Shown one piece after another: positions 9,201 to 18,073 of a DNA stretch of 64,000 nt. Position numbers and translations under genes: made by a program. Every line of letters begins with the position of its first letter. Position 1 is the first letter of the stretch. Under the pieces are notes generated by a model that worked only from the letters and a program-made list of their open reading frames with translations, searched no databases and was not told the DNA's origin. Location: assembly GCA_964539805.1 (NCBI GenBank), contig CAZIKN010000002.1:1-64000 (forward strand), given 5' to 3'. The stretch is from M3007 sp964539805 (GTDB lineage Bacteria; Bacteroidota; Bacteroidia; Chitinophagales; Saprospiraceae).

Positions 9201-9725
9201 GCTATCCAATTGATTATCAACAAGGAATTGGGATTAGCCAAAAATGAAAACCCACTGCAAGGCTCCTTTATTATTGAAGAACTGACGGATCTGGTTGAAG
9301 AGGCTGTGCTCATGGAGTTTGACCGCATCACGGAGCGGGGTGGTGTACTGGGTGCTATGGAGACTATGTATCAGCGTGGCAAAATACAAGAGGAAAGTTT
9401 GTATTACGAAACGCTGAAGCACACAGGAGAACTGCCACTCATTGGCGTGAATACTTTTTTGAGCAAAGAAGGATCACCAACGATACTGCCCGCTGAAGTC
9501 ATACGAGCAGAGGAATGGGAAAAAGAGGCCCAGATTACCACTCTGCAAAACCTCCATCAGGCCAATGCCCTGCAAGCCGATGCAGCACTCCGGAAATTGC
9601 AAAAAGTAGCGGTAGAAAACGGTAATATTTTTGCGGAGTTGATGGAAGCCGTGAAGGTATGTTCCTTAGGCCAAATCACCCATGCCCTTTATGAGGTAGG
9701 CGGCCAATACCGCAGGAATATGTAA
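6273..9725 (+). CDS. icmF: Fused isobutyryl-CoA mutase IcmF (B12-dependent)
   Basis: 1150 residues in the IcmF order: N-terminal adenosylcobalamin-binding domain, a central MeaI-type G-protein chaperone, then the acyl-CoA mutase TIM barrel. The B12 domain shows FDGHDAAIN (residues 22-30; His25 is the likely cobalt ligand) and a glycine-rich FGGGGG loop. The GTPase has P-loop GTGGAGKSS (about 217-225) and NKFDKRG. This architecture separates it from two-subunit methylmalonyl-CoA mutase. The expected reaction is isobutyryl-CoA to n-butyryl-CoA, in valine or fatty-acid metabolism, with the G domain gating cofactor loading and repair. Some IcmFs also act on isovaleryl/pivalyl-CoA, and the substrate cannot be fixed here. 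It ends 1 bp from a convergent gene. Confidence 0.92.
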   Translation: MQQPTPYQPHHKIRIVTAASLFDGHDAAINIMRRIMQSSGAEIIHLGHNRSVQEIVDCAIQEDVQGIAITSYQGGHNEYFKYMYDLLRQQGAGHIKIFGGGGGTILPSEIKELHDYGITRIYHPDDGRAMGLQGMINDVLRQCDFPIGFSVNGELTRVGSSKTQKNEKIKSDVARLISIAENNPELYEREIAPLMAQKKAASGQNTTEAPVLGITGTGGAGKSSMVDELVRRFLLDFEDKTVAIVSVDPSKRKTGGALLGDRIRMNAINNPRVYMRSLATRQSNLALSKYVHAAVDILKSAHFDLIILETSGIGQSDTEIIDHSDVSLYIMTPEFGAATQLEKIDMLDFADVIAINKFDKRGAQDALRDVRKQVQRNRNAWDKPTDEMPVFGCIASQFNDPGVNQLYRRIMELIAERTSTLRSNFATSAGLSEKIYIIPPARVRYLSEIAENNRKYDEWVNKQVDIARRLFALNTSLKVYETQPASEVRDTLMAHQSALITELKKDLDGECLRILEGWENKKKRYADEQYIYLVRGKEIKVETHTESLSHLKIPKVCLPKWADWGEILRWALQENVPGEFPYTAGVFPFKREGEDPTRMFAGEGGPERTNRRFHYVSAGLPAARLSTAFDSVTLYGEDPDRRPDIYGKIGNSGVSVCCLDDAKKLYSGFDLCDPKTSVSMTINGPAATIAAFFMNAAIDQQCEKYIREHQLEHLVEVKLKEKYEDRGLKRPSYTGFDPSTSSGHAPALPEGNNGLGLLLLGITGAEVLEKELYNELKAKALQSVRGTVQADILKEDQAQNTCIFSTEFSLRVMGDVQEYFIQNKVRNFYSVSISGYHIAEAGANPISQLAFTLSNGFTFVEYYRSRGMNVDDFAPNLSFFFSNGVDPEYAVIGRVARRIWAKAMKRLYGANERSQMLKYHIQTSGRSLHAQEIAFNDIRTTLQALYAIYDNCNSLHTNAYDEAITTPTEESVRRAMAIQLIINKELGLAKNENPLQGSFIIEELTDLVEEAVLMEFDRITERGGVLGAMETMYQRGKIQEESLYYETLKHTGELPLIGVNTFLSKEGSPTILPAEVIRAEEWEKEAQITTLQNLHQANALQADAALRKLQKVAVENGNIFAELMEAVKVCSLGQITHALYEVGGQYRRNM

Positions 9726-9726
9726 A

Positions 9727-11181
9727 CTAATTACGCGCTAAACGTTCCAGCCGCCAGGCATCTAATCGGGCGGCTGGAGCGTAATATGCAGTGAGCAAGA
9801 CGCTTCGCCAATTGGTCTGGCCTGTGAGGAAAAATCGCCGGATTTGTGCCAGGCCCTGCTTTAGCCGGAATCGCTTATGCACATAGCGGTGCAAACGACG
9901 ATAATATTCGGGCTTAAAAGTAGTCGGATACATCATAGCAAGGTCATCACTTTGCTCCCAATTTTGTTTTTTACCCAACAGATCTTTTACTTTTTCATAA
10001 AATTTGGTGCCAGGCAAAGGGTATGATACCGAGATGCCAATATCGTGCGGAAGCAAATGCTCCACCATGCGTATCGTATCCTGAATATCCTCTTTGGTTT
10101 CCCCCAAATACCCAAATTGAAGAAAGAAGCATACTTCAATACCCTTTTTTTTCAATAATGCTGTGGCATCATGTATCTCTTGTACGCTTGTGCCTTTATC
10201 CATGGCGTCCAGAATTTTTTGTGCGCCACTTTCTGCCCCCACCCACACTTGCCGCAGGCCGGAGGCGGCAAGCGCGTCAATAGTGTCTTCTTTCAGCAAT
10301 AAATCCACGCGGCTTTGTATCTTGTAGGAGAAATGCAGGTTTCGCTCCTGTACCAAGGCATTGAAACGCTGCACCCACCCAGGTTTCAGACCAAAAATGT
10401 CATCGGACATCCAAAAATGCCGAACATCAAATTGGGAGATCAGCATTTCAATCTCGCCTACCACATGTTCCGGGCTTCGGGTATTGTAACGGTTGCCGTA
10501 AATAGGTTTTGCACACCAATTGCACTTGTAGGGACATCCGCGAGTAGTAGCAAGATTGAGGGAGAAATAACCGTGATTTTTTAACCAAATATGGCGATAT
10601 GCCTCAATGTCTATCAAATCCCAGGCAGGTAGGGGTAATTCATCCAAGTAATGGGATACCGACCTTGGGGCTGTTTGGTGTATATCGCATGTGCCAGTTT
10701 TATAGGCTAAACCATTGATTTGCTCAGGATTAATGCCACCCGCTTCCAGGTGCAAAAGAAGCTCACGAAGCGTCCACTCCCCTTCTCCAAGAAGGATAAA
10801 ATCCGCTCCGACATCTAAGTATTTAACAAAATGATCAGTACTGTCACTACTGTTAACGATTACAGTGCAGCCTTGTTTTTTTGCCAATCGGATCAGATCA
10901 AAGGCGGCCTCGCGCATGCGCGTGAGGCACATTTTGGTCAGGTAGTTGAAACCATCTTCATATATAACAAAATATTTGGGTGAAATAGTAGCCAGCTTTG
11001 GCTGTACGGCCAAAGGGCTTTCCTGTAAATTGGCATCAAACAAATGAATGGGGAAACCACATTCGCGCAAAAAAGACGCTGCACAAATGGTGCCGTAGGG
11101 AGGATACGGTTGTCGTGCCTTCCATTGTTTGTCATCAAACCGATAGAAATAGGCATTGGAAAACAGGATGTTGGATCTCAT
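9727..11181 (-). CDS. B12-binding radical SAM protein
   Basis: 484 residues. The N-terminal half resembles a cobalamin-binding domain (YPPYGTICAASFLRECG, then the LLGEGEWTLRELL stretch seen in many MiaB/BchE-like class B enzymes). The radical SAM core has the cluster motif CPYKCNWC at Cys216, Cys220 and Cys223, with WVGAESGAQKILDAMDKG following. Such proteins modify lipids, hopanoids, natural products or tRNA; the substrate here is unknown. The upstream T9SS gene overlaps its ATG by 4 bp (ATGA), so the two are translationally coupled. Its stop codon abuts that of icmF on the opposite strand. Confidence 0.85.
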   Translation of the reverse strand: MRSNILFSNAYFYRFDDKQWKARQPYPPYGTICAASFLRECGFPIHLFDANLQESPLAVQPKLATISPKYFVIYEDGFNYLTKMCLTRMREAAFDLIRLAKKQGCTVIVNSSDSTDHFVKYLDVGADFILLGEGEWTLRELLLHLEAGGINPEQINGLAYKTGTCDIHQTAPRSVSHYLDELPLPAWDLIDIEAYRHIWLKNHGYFSLNLATTRGCPYKCNWCAKPIYGNRYNTRSPEHVVGEIEMLISQFDVRHFWMSDDIFGLKPGWVQRFNALVQERNLHFSYKIQSRVDLLLKEDTIDALAASGLRQVWVGAESGAQKILDAMDKGTSVQEIHDATALLKKKGIEVCFFLQFGYLGETKEDIQDTIRMVEHLLPHDIGISVSYPLPGTKFYEKVKDLLGKKQNWEQSDDLAMMYPTTFKPEYYRRLHRYVHKRFRLKQGLAQIRRFFLTGQTNWRSVLLTAYYAPAARLDAWRLERLARN

Positions 11182-13919
11182 CTTCCGCCGCGCACTAATT
11201 CAATATACCCACTCAATACATCAGGGCGTAATGCCGCACCGCTAACCCGCTTTTCAAACACCCTACAGGTATAAAAATAAGTGCCTTCGCTCAGGTCATT
11301 GCCAGCAGAGTCTTTTCCTGTCCAGTTTAATTGTGGGTCAGTTGCGCTAAAGACTAAGTTACCCCAGCGATTAAATACCTTGAAATCCACCTTTTCAATA
11401 AAACGCCAGTTGGGGAATGGCGTGTACAGATCATTCTGATTATCGCCATTTGGGGTAAAAACATTGGGTAGTTCATATAGTGGGCAGTTGTCTTTGCATA
11501 CCAAAGGGCTGCTTTTGGCACTTTCATTGCCAACGGAGTCAATGGCCGATACGGCATAACAACCAGCCAGGCCATCAGTTAAGCGATGAATAAATCCCGT
11601 ATTGTTGGCCCCTTCAATGGTTTCCAACAGTACCAAAGGCTGGTTTTCAGAAGGGGCATACCAAATCTTATACCCCACAGCATCAGCATTGAACCCGCAA
11701 TTCAGGTTGGGATTGTTCCACTTCAGGTTGTTTTCATAGGGTGGTTCAATTGCGGCCCCAGGCTCATCACAGGCATTTCTTACTGTAAGCACGGGTACGC
11801 AGGGAGGGATGGTGTCAATAGGAATACCACAGGTCTCTTGTGATTTGTTTAGCAGTGGGTCTGGCACACCATTGATGCTGTAAGTGCCAACGCTACGTAC
11901 GTAGTAACAATATTCTTTTAGGTTGGTCAAGCCGCGGTCATAATACTCTTTTGTGTTAGAGTTGCCGATAAGTTCAAATTGGCCAGCAGCGTTTTTTCGG
12001 TATATTTCATAGTCGTAATTATTCCAAGGGACATTTTCCTGCCAACTCAGGATATTAGTTTTGTCTGTTGATTTGATGCTAAGGAAAACAGAAGAAGCGG
12101 GGTTGGTTTTGCCAACAGGTATTCCATCGCCACGTATGTAAAAGCCAACCTGATAGCGATATGCCTGATTTTTGGTATCCAATACCTGATCCGTGAACAT
12201 TGTATCATTAGCCGTTTTGAACCATTGGGAAACAAAGGATGCTCCGGGTACTTCCTGAAGGGTGCCGCCGCTTAAGCCATTGGCTTTGAACAACTGATAG
12301 CGGTATGGCCCGGGATTGAGCAGGGTGTCCAAATCCTTGGCCAAAGGCTTGGTCCAACGTACCATCATCAGGCCATTGTTGGCATCTGTTTTTTCTACGG
12401 AAACATTGGTTATCAAGGGCAAATCACGGGGTAGTTGGACACATACTTCGTCTGAGGCCAAACTTTCAACCAGATTATACCTGTATCCACCTGTTGATAT
12501 GCGACCAAAACGCGCCAATATGCGGTAACAATAGGTACGGCCGCGTTCTACCTTGGCATCTTTGTAATAATAGCGCCCATTTTTTTCCTCCAAAGCGGAG
12601 TTAGCAATCATCATATAACCTTTGCCTGCAAGGCCAGGCTCACAGGTATCTATAGAAAAGGGATTGCTTCCCTCACGGCGCCACACCGAAAACGTGAAGA
12701 AGTATTTTTCGGCAGCGTCCTCACAGCGGTAGGGTTTTTCCCACGTAATTTCAACCTCGCCTAACTGGGCTTTGGCGGCTACGTTTTTGGGAGGAGGGCC
12801 TACCACTTTGATGCTTACATTTTTGAGATCAGCCAATTTGGAAATATTCTTGCCTTTTAAGGAGTCAAGGGCTTTGAAAACCACAGAATAGGGCTGATTG
12901 GAGATGTGCTCACAAGAGGTTTTCCATCGGAAAGTACCCGTGACAACAGGTTCTCTGAATCCAGAGGGTACCGTAAAAGTGGCGGGACTGTATTTGCTGT
13001 TAAATGGGGCACCAAGAGCGGTCAGTTGCACCAAATTGGCAGAATCAGGATCAGTTGCGCTAACCTTAAAAACTAAGCTGTCGCCCGCAATGACGCAAAA
13101 CTTGGTAGGTGCTGTAACCACTGGAGGGCGATTGTTGCATTTTTCCACCAAAACCTGCATGTCGCGTATGGTGGAATCAATAGGCCGGCCATTCCTGTAG
13201 CTGACCACTACAAATGCAATGTTGTATTCACCTTGTACCTGGGGTGAATTCCACTCAAATTGCCCGGTACGTTCATCAAGACTGATTTTGTTGTTAGGCC
13301 CGGGAAGTATCTCGTCCGGGAAACGGTAATTGGGCACTTTTTGATTGCGACTTTGCAAAGGGACAATGAGGTGAAAACTTAAGCTATCGCCTTCGGGGTC
13401 AGATGCATTCGGGTTATGTCTGAAAGGTTGGCCCACACAAGCCACGTCTATTGGGGGTTGAAGCAGTTCTGGGGTGTTATTGGTGCCACCAAATTGAGGG
13501 TCCTGGAATTTATAAACTGTTTCGAGGTGAAAAGGGACATTATCTGAGGAGGGGGCGTTCACATTAAGAATACCGGCATTTCGGTTGGGGTCGGTCATTG
13601 AAACCACATAGGTAGCTGGGCCTGCATAAGTGTGGGTGGCTACATATATGTTGCGCTTGATGTCGTTGGGCAAAATTTCACCTTTACCGTTTACCCGTTT
13701 TACGGCCTGAAAACTGCCATCGCCCCAATTAATGGTCAGGGTATCCCGATCAGCTTGCACGCTACTTGTTTTGGTCCATGTAATAATGGTTGCTTCTATC
13801 GTTAGCGCATTAATTTGACGGATCCGTATTTCACCCGCACGGTTGTGCGTGGCTTCCGCTTTTGCAGTACAAAGCAGTAAAAAAAGGAGAATGGGGCAAA
13901 ATCGTACAAAAAATTTCAT
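11178..13919 (-). CDS. Large secreted protein with T9SS type B (gliding-motility-associated) C-terminal domain
   Basis: 913 residues from the chosen ATG at 13919. That start gives a clear signal peptide (MKFFVRFCPILLFLLLCTAKAEA); a longer frame to 14018 would bury it. The middle has Ig-like/cadherin-like (residues about 100-350) and several fibronectin III-like repeats (WTKP, YRYQLFKANG, YEIYRKNAAG, YYVRSVGTYS). The last ~90 residues are a type B sorting domain: NVFTPNGDNQNDLYTP, VFNRWGNLVF, W-x-G, GTYFYTCRVF. This targets the protein to the T9SS for secretion or surface attachment. Probably an adhesin or matrix protein. Coupled to the radical SAM gene by a 4-bp overlap, a functional link that is unexplained. 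Confidence 0.88.
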   Translation of the reverse strand: MKFFVRFCPILLFLLLCTAKAEATHNRAGEIRIRQINALTIEATIITWTKTSSVQADRDTLTINWGDGSFQAVKRVNGKGEILPNDIKRNIYVATHTYAGPATYVVSMTDPNRNAGILNVNAPSSDNVPFHLETVYKFQDPQFGGTNNTPELLQPPIDVACVGQPFRHNPNASDPEGDSLSFHLIVPLQSRNQKVPNYRFPDEILPGPNNKISLDERTGQFEWNSPQVQGEYNIAFVVVSYRNGRPIDSTIRDMQVLVEKCNNRPPVVTAPTKFCVIAGDSLVFKVSATDPDSANLVQLTALGAPFNSKYSPATFTVPSGFREPVVTGTFRWKTSCEHISNQPYSVVFKALDSLKGKNISKLADLKNVSIKVVGPPPKNVAAKAQLGEVEITWEKPYRCEDAAEKYFFTFSVWRREGSNPFSIDTCEPGLAGKGYMMIANSALEEKNGRYYYKDAKVERGRTYCYRILARFGRISTGGYRYNLVESLASDEVCVQLPRDLPLITNVSVEKTDANNGLMMVRWTKPLAKDLDTLLNPGPYRYQLFKANGLSGGTLQEVPGASFVSQWFKTANDTMFTDQVLDTKNQAYRYQVGFYIRGDGIPVGKTNPASSVFLSIKSTDKTNILSWQENVPWNNYDYEIYRKNAAGQFELIGNSNTKEYYDRGLTNLKEYCYYVRSVGTYSINGVPDPLLNKSQETCGIPIDTIPPCVPVLTVRNACDEPGAAIEPPYENNLKWNNPNLNCGFNADAVGYKIWYAPSENQPLVLLETIEGANNTGFIHRLTDGLAGCYAVSAIDSVGNESAKSSPLVCKDNCPLYELPNVFTPNGDNQNDLYTPFPNWRFIEKVDFKVFNRWGNLVFSATDPQLNWTGKDSAGNDLSEGTYFYTCRVFEKRVSGAALRPDVLSGYIELVRGGR

Positions 13920-14178
13920 GGCAGAACAGTTTAAAACATCCAAACTACAAGACGCAATATGAGGTTTAATGGTTGACAGGGAACGGCGTATTTGGGCATA
14001 TATTTTTAGGGCATGCACTTTATAAGTACCAAAACATAAACTAATGAAGCTTTGGTGCTAATTCCTTAAATTTTATCTTATTTGCCAAAAAAACTGTGAA
14101 AGCAGCACATGAACCGCTAAAAGTATCTTTCTTTACCTTTACAAAATTTAACGTTCACCATTAATTTGTTTGTTTTCC

Positions 14179-14760
14179 ATGAAAAAATCAGCACTCTTAT
14201 TGTGTCTTTTCCTTCTTAATTTGGGCTTTTTAAGTGCTCAATACGGGGGGCCGCGACTGTTTCTTGACATTCCAAGTATTTATTTCCATGTGCCAGATGC
14301 AGAAAAAATCGGTGACCGTATGGGAGCCGGGATTGATGCTGCATTTAATGTTGGTACGCACTGGAGCGTAGCCCGTATTGGTGGCGGTGCCACATTCACC
14401 GTGGCTCCCAAGGCCGAAGACGTTGGTAAATCAGTTCAGAATCTTCCATTTGTAAATTTTGAAGTGGGGGTCGGTAAATATCGCACCAACGGGAACCAAT
14501 GTGCCAAAACCAAGCATAATGCTTTCACAGCAATGGCAAAAGCGGGCGTTCGGCACACTTTTTACACAGGGGATCTTCGTACGTCAGAAAACACAGGGGT
14601 CACGGATCTGGCTGTAGGCGCAGAGTTTGGGTATTTCTTTATCCGTGATATTTTTAAAAACTATGAGATTGTCCTAAACGGTGTGTACCTGACCAAACAG
14701 AAAGTGGTTCAGGCGAATTTTGGCTTCAAATTGTTCCTCAACCTGCGCGCTGATCGTTGA
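14179..14760 (+). CDS. Secreted or outer-membrane protein of unknown function
   Basis: 193 residues from ATG 14179; an in-frame TTG lies 9 bp earlier but the ATG gives the better signal peptide (MKKSALLLCLFLLNLGFLSAQ, cleavage after about residue 21). The mature part alternates hydrophobic and polar residues and has several glycine/aromatic strands (HWSVARIGGGATFTV, FVNFEVGVGKY, LAVGAEFGYFF, QANFGFKLFL), consistent with an 8-strand outer-membrane barrel. The last residues do not end in the usual aromatic. No family name was recognised. Divergent from the large T9SS gene across 259 bp; near-consensus TACCTTTA lies upstream. Confidence 0.7.
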   Translation: MKKSALLLCLFLLNLGFLSAQYGGPRLFLDIPSIYFHVPDAEKIGDRMGAGIDAAFNVGTHWSVARIGGGATFTVAPKAEDVGKSVQNLPFVNFEVGVGKYRTNGNQCAKTKHNAFTAMAKAGVRHTFYTGDLRTSENTGVTDLAVGAEFGYFFIRDIFKNYEIVLNGVYLTKQKVVQANFGFKLFLNLRADR

Positions 14761-14803
14761 TTGTTTTTGAGCTAAGCCCACGGAAAAGGCGATAAAAAAA
14801 TGG

Positions 14804-14837
14804 AGCGGCGCGGTATTCACAGGAATGCCGCGCCGCT
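14804..14837. terminator. Strong GC hairpin, 14-bp stem
   Basis: AGCGGCGCGGTATT pairs with the inverted copy at 14824-14837 with a single wobble and a 6-nt loop. Seven A residues precede it on the plus strand, so the minus-strand transcript has a U run after the hairpin. It can serve as a second terminator for the minus-strand lipoprotein gene and as a weaker barrier for the plus-strand gene ending at 14760. Confidence 0.7.
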
Positions 14838-14842
14838 TGCTA

Positions 14843-14878
14843 TTAAAAAAAAGCCGGACTGGTCTTTACCAGCCCGAC
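14843..14878 (-). terminator. Intrinsic terminator of the lipoprotein gene
   Basis: On the minus strand, GTCGGGCTGGT-AAAG-ACCAGTCCGGC folds into an 11-bp stem (two wobbles) followed by eight T residues. It lies 52 bp after the stop codon of the minus-strand lipoprotein gene at 14930. Confidence 0.8.
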
Positions 14879-14929
14879 TACTACAAAATTACTAAACACG
14901 GGTATTCTTAAAAGGCAAAAAGCCTGTTT

Positions 14930-15901
14930 TTACAATCCTTTTATGGCCGCAATAACTTCTTGCGCTGTCCTTTCTGTTGGCTTGGCATCCACAACGGTAT
15001 TGCTTCCTGTGTCCGTCAGTTCTTGGGTAAATACCATATATTGTTCGCCCAACTTGCTTATAGTCAAAACTTTAAGTGAGGATCCCAAGGGTATATTTGA
15101 TGGAAAGCAAAAGTTTCCATTTTGATCTGCCTGTAGCGTTAATAAGGTTTTGGAATTTTTGAAGCTCAAAAAAACCACGGTGTTCTGTGGGGTGTGCACA
15201 TCGGGCATAGTGACACAGAAACTGCTGCCTCCTGTTTTTAATTCTCCGCCGGAGATCCAGCCTAATGTATTGCTGAGAAGTTCATACCCTTTTACCTGTT
15301 GGTTGTTTACAAACCAATCTGCTTTGTAAATAGTGTCAGTACTTGCGCTCCATCCTTTGAACTTGCCCTTGCTTTCCTGTGCGAGCAAAAGTTTTTGTCC
15401 GTTCTTAAGCGTATTTGAGGGGTACTGAACTTTTAATTTTCTGGATGGAATGAGCTTGAGCGACTTTCCATCACACATTGCACTTATTTTTACAGCACCA
15501 ATGCTTTCGAACCAGGCGCCATCAGTTGTTGCGTTGGGAATATCATAAGAGGCAAAGTCACTTTTTTGGGTAGCCTCTGTGATTTCAAGGCTAAAGCTTT
15601 GGCAGGTGCTACAGGGTACCGCATTGTTATTTTCATCTTCAAATAATGCTTCAGTGTCAGCCAATAAAACGCGAACGCCAGAAGAAGTGGAGACCAAGGT
15701 ATCTTGAATAGCTCCTTTGAATGTAAAAACGGATTTAGTGGTAGGGCCAGGAACTTCCTTTAACAGAAGTTTGATGTCCTCAATAGTGTTGGGGTAAGGT
15801 GTTAAAACTTCCTCATCCTTACGGCATCCCCAAACACCTGCCAGCGCAAGCGTGATTAGTAATGTGTATCTATATAAAGATATGTATTTAAGCCGAAACA
15901 T
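14930..15901 (-). CDS. Lipoprotein of unknown function
   Basis: 323 residues. The signal peptide ends in a lipobox (LALAGVWGC, lipid cysteine at residue 26), so it is a membrane lipoprotein of the periplasm or outer membrane. The C-terminal third (about 240-320) resembles a small carboxypeptidase-regulatory-like beta sandwich (LQADQNGNFCFPSNIPLGSSLKVL). The rest is not recognised. Four cysteines besides the lipobox one lie in the mature part, including a CSTC pair. It is followed by two terminator hairpins. Upstream lie the sigma/barrel pair on the same strand (66-bp gap), so it may be in that regulon. Confidence 0.7.
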   Translation of the reverse strand: MFRLKYISLYRYTLLITLALAGVWGCRKDEEVLTPYPNTIEDIKLLLKEVPGPTTKSVFTFKGAIQDTLVSTSSGVRVLLADTEALFEDENNNAVPCSTCQSFSLEITEATQKSDFASYDIPNATTDGAWFESIGAVKISAMCDGKSLKLIPSRKLKVQYPSNTLKNGQKLLLAQESKGKFKGWSASTDTIYKADWFVNNQQVKGYELLSNTLGWISGGELKTGGSSFCVTMPDVHTPQNTVVFLSFKNSKTLLTLQADQNGNFCFPSNIPLGSSLKVLTISKLGEQYMVFTQELTDTGSNTVVDAKPTERTAQEVIAAIKGL

Positions 15902-15967
15902 GATGTATAAAATGGTTTTGAAGTGGGTGAAGTTTAGATGCTATCGGAGTATAAATCGCTGCCTGCA

Positions 15968-17395
15968 TTAGTTCAAAATCTTTGTCAATCCCAACCGAAC
16001 GCCGCCAATACCATAACGCTGCTCCAATGGATGTGAAGAAATGGTTACCGGACGCAATATGTGCCGGTAGTAAGGCTCAGCAAAAACCCGCAATGTTGGT
16101 CTGATGTGATAAAACCACTGAACGCTGCCTATTACGCTCACGCCAAGATTGCTTTTGAACGTATTGTAGGCATTGTCATCAGGATCAATACTTGCCGGGA
16201 TATCCGAAGGAGTCATGATTTTTCCTCTTTTCCAGAAAAGCACATTAAAAGAAGCACCAAGCTGGATGCTAATGCCACTGCGCAGCTTGCGCATCTCAAA
16301 ACCTGCTTCCAAGGGGATCTCGAGCATGCCGAAGCGGTTGTAGGTTTTGATGAAATTGCTGCCATAAGTGGTTAATGAATCAACAAATACGCCGTTGATG
16401 AATATATACTCGACCTTTTTGTAATTTGGATCTTTATATTCAAATATCTCCGTCAACTGGTCATAGTGAATTCCGCCCCGCACCAAAAAGTTCTGATTGA
16501 ACAACATGGAGCCGCGCATCCCGCCATTGAAGGCCCAGCTGTTTCTTTCAGTTGCCTCGCGCTGGTCGCGGTAGGGCGTACTCTCCGGAAGTCCAATGCG
16601 CAGGTCTTTTCGCACAGCAGAAAGCCCGACATAGCCATCCAAAAGAAAAACTTTGGAGTGTGAGGCAAAGTCATAGCAGTTTTTGTATTTTTTGGTGCGT
16701 TTACCGCGAGCAATTTTGATTTGCTTGATCTGCGCATTTGCTTGCTTTGTCTGTAGCCACTCTGGCTCTAATACGGAGAGTGATGTCAAAGTTTGTGTTG
16801 CGGAGACTGTTTGTGGTGGAGTCTCTGTGGCTACAGCATCCTGATTCGGTATTGTCCCGATGGGTAAAGAAGGCTCCCCTTCTGTCGTAGGCATGTTACC
16901 TGTCTCAAGTGACGTTGTAGTTTGGGCTCCCTTCTTTGAAGCGGGAGAGTTTGTGCCTGTTTGGTGCTGATCAGGCAAAAGCGAGGCCTGCCTGTTTGAT
17001 TTGCGCGCTACAGAGGATATGACTTTGGCGGCACTGCCATGGTTTGCTTCAGGGCTTACGGCTGCTCCCGAGGTCAACTGGGTGTTTTCGTGGCCTGTTG
17101 CTGGGGATGCTAATATGGCGGCATTTGTATTTGAAGATGACGCGCTGGTTGTTGCTACGGGTGTGGAGGGCTGTGGGAGGCTTATGGTATTGGATGAATG
17201 CACACGACCATTCCACCAGGCCCAAAGGCCAGCAGATCCGAGCAACAGAAAGCTGCTCAATATCCAAAAAACGGCACGCCTGCGCTTGCGGTGCAGCGCT
17301 TTTTCTACGTTTGCCCACACGAATGCAGGAGGCTCGGCTTGTGCATCATAAAGCCGGCTTTGAAAAATTTGATCTATTTCGGGTTGTTTAGACAT
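15968..17395 (-). CDS. Single-pass membrane protein with C-terminal beta-barrel domain, paired with an ECF sigma factor
   Basis: 475 residues. An N-terminal cytoplasmic stretch (about 1-40) contains ALHRKRRRA before a transmembrane helix (VFWILSSFLLLGSAGLWAWW, about 43-62). Next comes a long Ser/Thr/Pro/Gln-rich linker (about 65-215), then a C-terminal domain (about 245-475) with repeated amphipathic strands and conserved GGVRLGL near the end, as in PorT-like outer-membrane barrels. The position 3 bp after an ECF sigma gene and the short cytoplasmic head suggest an anti-sigma-like regulator or sensor. A barrel tethered to an inner-membrane helix is topologically odd. Confidence 0.7.
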   Translation of the reverse strand: MSKQPEIDQIFQSRLYDAQAEPPAFVWANVEKALHRKRRRAVFWILSSFLLLGSAGLWAWWNGRVHSSNTISLPQPSTPVATTSASSSNTNAAILASPATGHENTQLTSGAAVSPEANHGSAAKVISSVARKSNRQASLLPDQHQTGTNSPASKKGAQTTTSLETGNMPTTEGEPSLPIGTIPNQDAVATETPPQTVSATQTLTSLSVLEPEWLQTKQANAQIKQIKIARGKRTKKYKNCYDFASHSKVFLLDGYVGLSAVRKDLRIGLPESTPYRDQREATERNSWAFNGGMRGSMLFNQNFLVRGGIHYDQLTEIFEYKDPNYKKVEYIFINGVFVDSLTTYGSNFIKTYNRFGMLEIPLEAGFEMRKLRSGISIQLGASFNVLFWKRGKIMTPSDIPASIDPDDNAYNTFKSNLGVSVIGSVQWFYHIRPTLRVFAEPYYRHILRPVTISSHPLEQRYGIGGVRLGLTKILN

Positions 17396-17398
17396 TTT

Positions 17399-17929
17399 TT
17401 ATACCACTTTAAGGGCCTCCAATTGCTCGCTGAGCCATCGGCGGGCCTTTGTCAGTTGAGATCTTGAGGTGCTTTCCTGAATACCGAGCATATCCGCTGC
17501 TTCTGCATGTGAATATCCTTCTATGGCTACCAAATTGAACACAACCCGATAGCCTTCGGGCAATTTTTCAATCAAACGCAGCAATTCTTTCTCCGAAAGG
17601 CTGGCAATGGCATCGGGGTCAACAGGTTTCTCCGGGATATGTTCCAGACCGGCATGTTCAAAGTCAAAACGCTGTCTTTGATATGTCCTTAAAGCAGTAT
17701 TGACCATGATCCGACGTATCCATCCCTCAAATGATCCCTGAAACTGAAATTGATTCAGTTTCGTAAAAACTTTTACAAAACCTTCTTGCAAAATATCCGC
17801 AGCGTCAGCTGGTGTGCGAGCATACCGCATGCACACCACATACATTTTGGGTGCGAACAGTTGGTACAACTGCTGCTGACTTTGCGCGGAACCGCGCAGG
17901 CAACCCCGGATGATGGACTCTTCGTTCAA
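17399..17929 (-). CDS. ECF-type RNA polymerase sigma factor
   Basis: 176 residues, normal for ECF sigma factors. Region 2 is seen at about 20-85 (LYQLFAPKMYVVCMRYARTPADAADILQEGFVKVF, then FEGWIRRIMVN), and region 4 with its helix-turn-helix at about 120-170 (LPEGYRVVFNLVAIEGYSHAEAADMLGIQESTSRSQLTKARRWL). It would direct RNA polymerase to a small set of envelope-related promoters. The stop codon is 3 bp from the ATG of the membrane/barrel protein, its likely regulator, and the lipoprotein gene follows. Divergent from serA. Confidence 0.9.
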   Translation of the reverse strand: MNEESIIRGCLRGSAQSQQQLYQLFAPKMYVVCMRYARTPADAADILQEGFVKVFTKLNQFQFQGSFEGWIRRIMVNTALRTYQRQRFDFEHAGLEHIPEKPVDPDAIASLSEKELLRLIEKLPEGYRVVFNLVAIEGYSHAEAADMLGIQESTSRSQLTKARRWLSEQLEALKVV

Positions 17930-18073
17930 TGGATAACAATCTTACTTGGGAACGGGTAAAAAGTTGCACCCGAAGTTACGTGTTTTGATAGACACAGCCA
18001 AATAGATTTTCGCTGCTTTTAACGTTCGTAATTTTATTTGGTTTTCAACCCGTTTTTTAACCCAAAATAGAAC

